DNA of 64,000 bases, from NCBI GenBank assembly GCA_902492235.1, contig CABUKS010000009.1:6023-70022 (forward strand), written 5' to 3'. Position 1 is the stretch's first letter. Each line of letters starts with the position of its first letter. The stretch is from an uncultured Collinsella sp. GTDB taxonomy: Bacteria; Actinomycetota; Coriobacteriia; Coriobacteriales; Coriobacteriaceae. The translations under genes were made by a program, and so were the position numbers. The notes under the pieces are model-generated. The model did no database searches, was not told where the DNA came from, and saw nothing but the letters and a program-made list of their open reading frames with translations. Shown here piece by piece: positions 62,297-64,000 of the stretch.

Positions 62297-62420
62297 ATTG
62301 CTTGCATGTCCTCGGCAGCATTTGCCCAAATGGTGAATGCTGGTGCCGGCAGGTTGCCGAGTGCATGTTGCGGGTATACCCCATGCGTACCATGATCCAA
62401 ACACTGTGAGGTGTCTGCGC

Positions 62421-63821
62421 GTGTGCGCGATAATTCATTTTGGAACTGACGGTTGGCGCGCTCGCGTCGATGAGGACTTCACTGCCGATAACGTTGCCCG
62501 TATCGCCGATGCCGTCGGCGAGTTGTGGCAAAAGACCAATCCGGGCAAAACGGTATATATAGGGTTCGACACCCGGCCCCTGGCGCGCGAGTTCGCTGAG
62601 CTTGCGGCGGGCGTGCTAGCAGCGCACGGGCTAGACGCCGTGCTCGCTTCGCGACCTGTCCCGACCCCTGCCCTTACGTGGCCGGCGGCTTATGACGGTG
62701 AAGCGTGCGGCGCGCTCATGGTGACGGGGTCCCATCATCCGCAGGGCTATCTGTGCCTCAAGATTCGCATGGGTGACGGCTCGACCGCCAACCAGGATGT
62801 CATCGAAGAGCTCGAAGAGACTATGGCTCCCGAGCCAATGGGGATCGAGGGGCAATATCGCACCGCGGATATCATTCCTGACTATATGCAGGCGGTGGCA
62901 TCGTTTGTCGATGCCGAAGCCATCCGCGCCGCGCACTTGCGCGTGGTTGTCGATCCCATGGGCGGCGCAGCCCAGGGCTATCTAGCCGACTTGCTGCGCG
63001 AGCTTGGCGTTGAGGTGCACGAGATTCACGCCGGGCAGGCGTCTGACCAAGAAGATATCTGCCCCGACCCCGTTGAACCGTGGGTGGACGCTTGCGAGCG
63101 CACGGTTATCGAGGACGGAGCTTGCGCTGGCCTGGTGACCGACGGCGACGCCGACCGTATCGGCGCGGTTGACGAGCGCGGCAGATATATACATCCGCAT
63201 CAGATCATGGCGCTCGTTTTGGGCGACTTGGTTCAATTTCGTAATTTGGAGGGGCGCGTCGTCGTCAATCTTTCATGCTCGACGCTCGTGCGTCGCATTG
63301 CCGAGGCGCTTGGCTGCCGCGTGACCGTCAAACCAGTCGGTTTCAAATATATAGCGGCGGAGATGAAGAAGGGCGGCGTCCTCATGGGCGGCGAAGAAGC
63401 CGGTGGTATCGGCATCGCCGCGCATATGCCCGAGCGCGATGGAATCCTCGCCTGTCTGATTCTGTGTGAGCTTATGGCAAAGACGGACGCGCCTTTGGGC
63501 GTTCTGGTCGACCAACTCGAGGACAGTTTTGGTAAGACGAGTTACGGTCGACGCGACTTGCGCCTTGAGGCCGAAGATGCCGAAACGTTACGAACCCTGC
63601 TGCCGGGCGTAAACCCCAAGTCGATTTGTGGCAAGGTGCCGCAAAACGTTAGTCATATGGACGGCTTGCGTCTGTCATTCGAGGATGACACGTGGCTGCT
63701 GGTCCGTCCTAGCGGGACCGAACCAGTGGTGCGCGTCTACGCCGAGGGGTTCTCGGTGGAAGAACGTGATGAGTTGCTCGATGCTGGCTGTGCTTTAGCT
63801 AGGGGGACGTATCCGCTTTAA
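62421..63821 (+). CDS. Phosphoglucomutase/phosphomannomutase family protein
   Basis: This 466-residue alpha-D-phosphohexomutase begins IIHFGTDGWRARVDEDFT. The phospho-Ser loop is MVTGSHHPQGYLCLKI, DGDADRIG binds Mg2+, GGEEAGGIGIAAHMPERDG is the sugar loop, and VRPSGTEPVVRVYAE binds phosphate. It interconverts hexose-1- and hexose-6-phosphates. The loop reads SHHP where SHNP is usual. The GTG at 62421 was chosen because GAGGTG precedes it and conserved sequence begins there. Confidence 0.9.
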   Translation: MCAIIHFGTDGWRARVDEDFTADNVARIADAVGELWQKTNPGKTVYIGFDTRPLAREFAELAAGVLAAHGLDAVLASRPVPTPALTWPAAYDGEACGALMVTGSHHPQGYLCLKIRMGDGSTANQDVIEELEETMAPEPMGIEGQYRTADIIPDYMQAVASFVDAEAIRAAHLRVVVDPMGGAAQGYLADLLRELGVEVHEIHAGQASDQEDICPDPVEPWVDACERTVIEDGACAGLVTDGDADRIGAVDERGRYIHPHQIMALVLGDLVQFRNLEGRVVVNLSCSTLVRRIAEALGCRVTVKPVGFKYIAAEMKKGGVLMGGEEAGGIGIAAHMPERDGILACLILCELMAKTDAPLGVLVDQLEDSFGKTSYGRRDLRLEAEDAETLRTLLPGVNPKSICGKVPQNVSHMDGLRLSFEDDTWLLVRPSGTEPVVRVYAEGFSVEERDELLDAGCALARGTYPL

Positions 63822-64000
63822 CCATGAGACTGCCTTATATAAAGAGATGCTCGGCGAGCGGTAGGTAACGGCTGGCAAACGTTAGTCGGATCCCAAACTG
63901 TGTAGGAAATGTGTACGCCCAGATTCCCGCCCGCGGGGGGCCCTCCGGTCTGGCAATATATCTCCTTGCCGCGCGGCCCGGTGGAACCGGGAACCAGCGC
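63822..64000. other. GC-rich structured tail of window, no gene seen
   Basis: The last 179 bases contain TATATAAAG near 63836 and a GC-rich 3' half with self-complementary runs (CCGGT / ACCGG around 63970-63990). GGTGGAACCGGG is loosely like a T-box core, but the region is cut by the window edge. I do not assign it. Confidence 0.3.

Noticed and set aside
62560..62580. tRNA-like GGTTCGACACCCG stretch
   Set aside because: It lies inside the phosphohexomutase coding region at the conserved FDTRP segment and has no cloverleaf partners.

Overview
The window is about 64 kb of GC-rich, densely packed bacterial chromosome. Gene content, GC-rich codon use, an F-type ATP synthase operon followed directly by murA and an LCP gene, PTS/GH4 sugar cassettes, and the style of the short intergenic hairpins point to a Coriobacteriia gut actinobacterium, most likely Collinsella. 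That is recognition, not a search result. No rRNA, tRNA, CRISPR array, prophage or intact insertion sequence was seen.

Layout. 1-7.7 kb: a partial lipoteichoic-acid-synthase-like gene, a nitroreductase, then Kup, a 64-residue membrane protein, and a short KdpD-like kinase with its KdpE-like regulator. 7.7-14.5 kb: a fused RlmKL rRNA methyltransferase whose first domain looks catalytically worn, a HAD phosphatase, a small transaldolase and Tex. 14.9-19.4 kb: a three-gene SDR/MFS/Gfo-Idh operon divergent from a LysR regulator. 19.5-23.8 kb: a MarR regulator and two half-size ABC exporters joined by 8-nt gene overlaps. 24.2-26 kb: a pyridoxal/pyridoxamine kinase overlapping a Cys-rich TIGR04076-like protein, then a low-molecular-weight tyrosine phosphatase. 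26-34 kb: two paralogous cassettes, each with an RpiR regulator, a GH4 6-phospho-alpha-glucosidase and a PTS EIICB, facing each other. 34.3-42.3 kb: an MFS exporter, an acidic membrane protein, an aldose-1-epimerase-like protein, a polar amino-acid ABC importer and an M20 peptidase. 42.5-49.4 kb: prfA, prmC, a HicAB toxin-antitoxin pair lying between prmC and tsaC, then glpK and upp. 49.7-59.2 kb: the ATP synthase operon (AtpI-like,B,E,F,H,A,G,D,C), murA and an LCP protein. 59.6-63.8 kb: pepT, a DtxR-family regulator, a homocysteine S-methyltransferase and a phosphohexomutase.

The most unusual feature is intergenic. Four copies of a composite structured element of about 100-210 bp (near 23.86, 37.64, 43.62 and 59.24 kb) share short conserved single-stranded blocks, while their long stems differ by compensatory changes. 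Each is followed by a motif built around TGGGGACGT. Separately, hairpins with the core AAAGG..GACAGTCCCTTT but different outer stems lie between genes at 2.8, 5.3, 16.0 and 35.6 kb, with a broken copy at 42.3 kb. They read as a dispersed family of covarying DNA/RNA hairpins of unknown role, possibly REP-like.

Functionally the window mixes core energy and envelope genes (ATP synthase, MurA, LCP, LtaS-like), translation maturation (RF1, PrmC, RlmKL, TsaC), and carbohydrate and amino-acid uptake suited to a gut fermenter.
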